Source of the DNA: Pseudomonas capsici
Lineage (GTDB): Bacteria; Pseudomonadota; Gammaproteobacteria; Pseudomonadales; Pseudomonadaceae
Length of the DNA stretch: 64,000 bases
Direction of reading: 5' to 3'
Assembly: GCF_017165765.1 (NCBI RefSeq)
Contig: NZ_JAFGZD010000016.1
Span: 1-64,000, forward strand
The notes under the pieces were generated by a model. That model was not told where the DNA came from. It searched no databases and saw only the letters and a program-made list of their open reading frames with translations. Below are positions 61,731 to 64,000 of this stretch, in pieces; positions within the stretch are counted from its first letter, which is position 1; each line of letters begins with the position of its first letter. Both the position numbers and the translations under genes were made by a program.

Positions 61731-63848
61731 TCAGAACGTAACGCTGGCGGTCACCCGGGCGGTACGTAGCGCGCCCTCTTCCACCTGCAATGAGCTGCTG
61801 CCGGTTGTGGCCGGGTAGTATTCCTTGTTGAACAGGTTGTCGATGTTCAGTTGCAAGCTGGTCTTGTAGTCATGGGTCGGCAGATCCCAGCGCACAAAGG
61901 CATCGGCCACGGTGTAGCTGTCCATCCAGAAACTGTTGGCATTATCCCCCGCACGCTCTCCTACGTATCGGGCACCGGCCCCCACATGCCATTTGCCGGT
62001 TTCGGCCGGCAGCGCGAGGTGGTGAGTCAGGTACAGGCTGGCAGTGTGCATGGGCGCATTGGGCAGACGATTGCCCTCCTGCTCCGGCGACTCCTGATTC
62101 TTCAGCACCTCGGTATGGTTGTAGGCATAGGTGCCGATCATGCTCCAGTTCTCGGACAACTCACCGGTCACATCCAGCTCGACACCGCGCGAACCCGCCT
62201 TGCCCACGGCTTCGTCGATGCTGTCGCCGTTACTCTGCAGGACGCTGTTGACCAGGTTTTTCTTGACGATGTCGTACACCGCCAGATTCACGCTGAGAGC
62301 CTGGACAGGGGTGTATTTGATCCCCACTTCGTAACTGCGGCCTTCGGTGGGCTTGAAGCTGTTGCCCGCATCGTCGGCATCGTTGGGCACGAACGAACGA
62401 CTGTAGTTGGCATAGAGCGCGACAGTTTCAGTGGGCTGATAGACGATCCCGCCGAAGGGAATGAATTTATCGCCATTTGAATCGGCGCCAGGCGCATAGG
62501 AACTGCCCAGCCCCTGATCGCTGTATTGATCCCAGTGCTCCTGACGACCACCGAAGACCAGAATCCAGCGGTCATTGAGGTGCCAGTTGTCCTTGAAATA
62601 CACCGAAGTGGTGACGAGGTTGTTTTCTGCGTTGCTCTGCGTCTGGCTGATGGTCGCAGGCTCAGCCAGGTTGCCATATACCGGGTTCTGGATATTGAGG
62701 TTGCCCGCAGCGGTGTTGGCATTGCGGTAGGTTTTGCCACGGTATTTATCCAGCGACTCGTTATCGACGCCGACCGTGATCTCGTGTCGCTGGCCGAACA
62801 ACTGCTGGTCACCCATCAGATCCAGAGCGCTGTAACGGCTCTCGTAATCATAGTGGCCGCCATTGGCGATCCGGCGCAGGTTATTGCCGGTCAGCGCGTT
62901 CGGCTGGGCTATGGCCAGGCTGTAGCGATCCTGAGTCCAGCCATAGGTCAGCCGACTGCGCCATGCGTCATTGAGTTGATACTCGAATTTCGCGGTCGTG
63001 CTCTGGCTGATGCCCACCGTTTTGGCCCAGCGCTCATCCAGACGATCGCGATAACTGATGTCTGCGGGATGACCATTGACGAACACCGTGCCGCGATCGA
63101 ACGGGCTGGAATAATCGTTGTAGGTATAGGCCAGGGAAACACTGGCACGCTCGCCCACCCAGGCAATCGACGGCGCGATGAGCGTGTGCTCGTCAACGCC
63201 ATAGTTACGCCAGTAATCTTCATGGCCGCGCTCGGCGATCAAACGATAAGCCAGACCGGTGTCGCCCAGCGGGCCCGTGGTGTCCAGACCGAACGAACCA
63301 CCGCCCTCGCTGAAGGCAGAGCCGGTCAGCGTCGTGCTTTGACTGAACTGCGGCTGCTTGCTGATGACGTTGATAAGCCCGCCAGGCTCCAGTGCGCCGT
63401 ACATCAACGAAGCCGGGCCTTTGAGCACCTCTACATGATCGGTGGTTGCACCCAGGTTACGGCCAATGGCCGAGCGAATCCCGTCGCGCATGATCGAGTT
63501 GTCGTCGTTGCTGCCAAACCCGCGCTTGATCAAGGCATCCTTGGTGCCCCCCAGGGTATTGGTCTGAGTGACACCACTGACAAAACGCATGGCATCGTTC
63601 AGATCCTTGACCTGATAGTCATCGAGAGTCTGGGTGGCAACCGTGTTGACGGTCTGCGCCTCATCCCGTATCTGCGTGGTTCCCTTGCTCGCCGTGGACG
63701 CTTCCGTGCGGGTGTAACTGTCAGAGTCGGCGGTAGACTGGATGACACTGGCAGGCAGCTCAGTGGCAGGCTCGGCAGCCAGCGCAAGACAAGGCAGAGC
63801 GGAACAGAGAAGAACAGAAGCGTTCAGACGAAAAAGCAGATTGGCCAC
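61731..63848 (-). CDS. TonB-dependent siderophore receptor
   Basis: A 705-residue outer-membrane barrel with Sec signal, a TonB box-like start (ELPASVIQST), the plug domain (KRGFGSNDDNSIMRDGIR, VEVLKGPASLMYGALEPGGLINVISKQP) and a C-terminal barrel that ends in Phe. It lacks the N-terminal signalling domain, so it does not work with an anti-sigma factor. The group is that of FhuE/FoxA-type hydroxamate siderophore receptors. A Fur-like site lies upstream. Confidence 0.93.
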   Translation of the reverse strand: MANLLFRLNASVLLCSALPCLALAAEPATELPASVIQSTADSDSYTRTEASTASKGTTQIRDEAQTVNTVATQTLDDYQVKDLNDAMRFVSGVTQTNTLGGTKDALIKRGFGSNDDNSIMRDGIRSAIGRNLGATTDHVEVLKGPASLMYGALEPGGLINVISKQPQFSQSTTLTGSAFSEGGGSFGLDTTGPLGDTGLAYRLIAERGHEDYWRNYGVDEHTLIAPSIAWVGERASVSLAYTYNDYSSPFDRGTVFVNGHPADISYRDRLDERWAKTVGISQSTTAKFEYQLNDAWRSRLTYGWTQDRYSLAIAQPNALTGNNLRRIANGGHYDYESRYSALDLMGDQQLFGQRHEITVGVDNESLDKYRGKTYRNANTAAGNLNIQNPVYGNLAEPATISQTQSNAENNLVTTSVYFKDNWHLNDRWILVFGGRQEHWDQYSDQGLGSSYAPGADSNGDKFIPFGGIVYQPTETVALYANYSRSFVPNDADDAGNSFKPTEGRSYEVGIKYTPVQALSVNLAVYDIVKKNLVNSVLQSNGDSIDEAVGKAGSRGVELDVTGELSENWSMIGTYAYNHTEVLKNQESPEQEGNRLPNAPMHTASLYLTHHLALPAETGKWHVGAGARYVGERAGDNANSFWMDSYTVADAFVRWDLPTHDYKTSLQLNIDNLFNKEYYPATTGSSSLQVEEGALRTARVTASVTF

Positions 63849-63871
63849 GTAACTGACTCCGACATAGTAAA

Positions 63872-63890
63872 AGGAATAATTCCCATTTAC
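63872..63890 (-). promoter_or_regulatory. Candidate Fur box of the TonB receptor gene
   Basis: On the minus strand GTAAATGGGAATTATTCCT matches the 19-bp Fur consensus at 11 positions, including the AATT/ATT core, 24 bp before the start codon. Expected for an iron-regulated receptor. Confidence 0.55.
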
Positions 63891-64000
63891 CTACACGGTT
63901 GGCAGACGTGATTACCTCACCTTCTTTTTGAAAATATTTTTCGAGGGCTGGTGGAGGGTGGCGGACTGGATTGAGGGTCGCCTGAAACATCGCGTGAATG

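Noticed and set aside
1..64000. tRNA genes, CRISPR arrays, IS elements or integrases that might explain island insertion
   Set aside because: I saw no cloverleaf, no regularly spaced repeats and no transposase or integrase frame. A short tRNA-like sequence could still be missed by eye.

Overview
The window looks like the chromosome of a plant-associated Pseudomonas of the P. syringae complex or its near relatives. Its central 42 kb is a Hrp1-type type III secretion (T3SS) pathogenicity island. Gene order is aldH, pat, hrpL, hrpJ to hrcU, a large insert, avrE, hrpW, hrpV to hrpF, hrpE to hrpA, then a single hrpS. From memory, this layout (hrcU separated from hrpV by an insert carrying avrE; hrpR and hrpK not seen; aldH and an acetyltransferase beside hrpL) matches the single-part S-PAI of P. 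viridiflava and the hrp region of P. cichorii better than the tripartite island of P. syringae DC3000. Species cannot be fixed from the sequence alone.

Layout. 1-6.5 kb: TetR regulator, an NMT1/SsuA-type ABC importer with a strongly structured 5' leader, an acetyltransferase-MFS pair and a divergent LysR regulator. 6.7-9.6 kb: aldehyde dehydrogenase, GNAT acetyltransferase (pat) translationally coupled to hrpL. 9.8-20.4 kb: hrpJ-hrcV-hrpQ-hrcN-hrpO-hrpP-hrcQ-hrcR-hrcS-hrcT-hrcU, nearly all overlapping. 21.0-32.2 kb: a compact, co-directional biosynthetic operon of twelve genes (Gfo/Idh dehydrogenase, two paralogous DegT aminotransferases, two Nudix hydrolases, FAD monooxygenase, two HAD phosphatases, membrane desaturase/hydroxylase, MTA/purine nucleoside phosphorylase, a binding protein without signal peptide, MFS exporter). 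32.3-43.4 kb: YkgJ-type protein, the giant effector AvrE, a beta-hydroxylase-like protein, a lipoprotein, harpin-pectate lyase HrpW with a downstream small protein, and the DspF-type AvrE chaperone. 43.5-51.6 kb: hrpV-hrpT-hrcC-hrpG-hrpF, hrpE-hrpD-hrcJ-hrpB-hrpZ-hrpA and hrpS, all on the minus strand. 52-64 kb: ordinary chromosome (amino-acid ABC transporter parts, SolA-like oxidase, gamma-glutamyltransferase, chemoreceptor, ChrA transporter, TonB siderophore receptor).

Regulation. I found six well-placed Hrp boxes (GGAACC, 15-16 bases, CCACnnA), in front of hrpJ, avrE, hrpW, the AvrE chaperone, hrpF and hrpA, plus one exact match inside hrcN. HrpS, an enhancer-binding protein, would switch on hrpL with sigma-54, and HrpL would then read these boxes. 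The biosynthetic operon has no Hrp box; a perfect 19-bp palindrome lies about 440 bp upstream.

The most novel element is that biosynthetic operon. Its dehydrogenase, aminotransferase and phosphatase set resembles NtdCAB of kanosamine synthesis, so an amino-sugar or aminocyclitol product exported by the MFS protein is my leading inference. The product is not known from the sequence.
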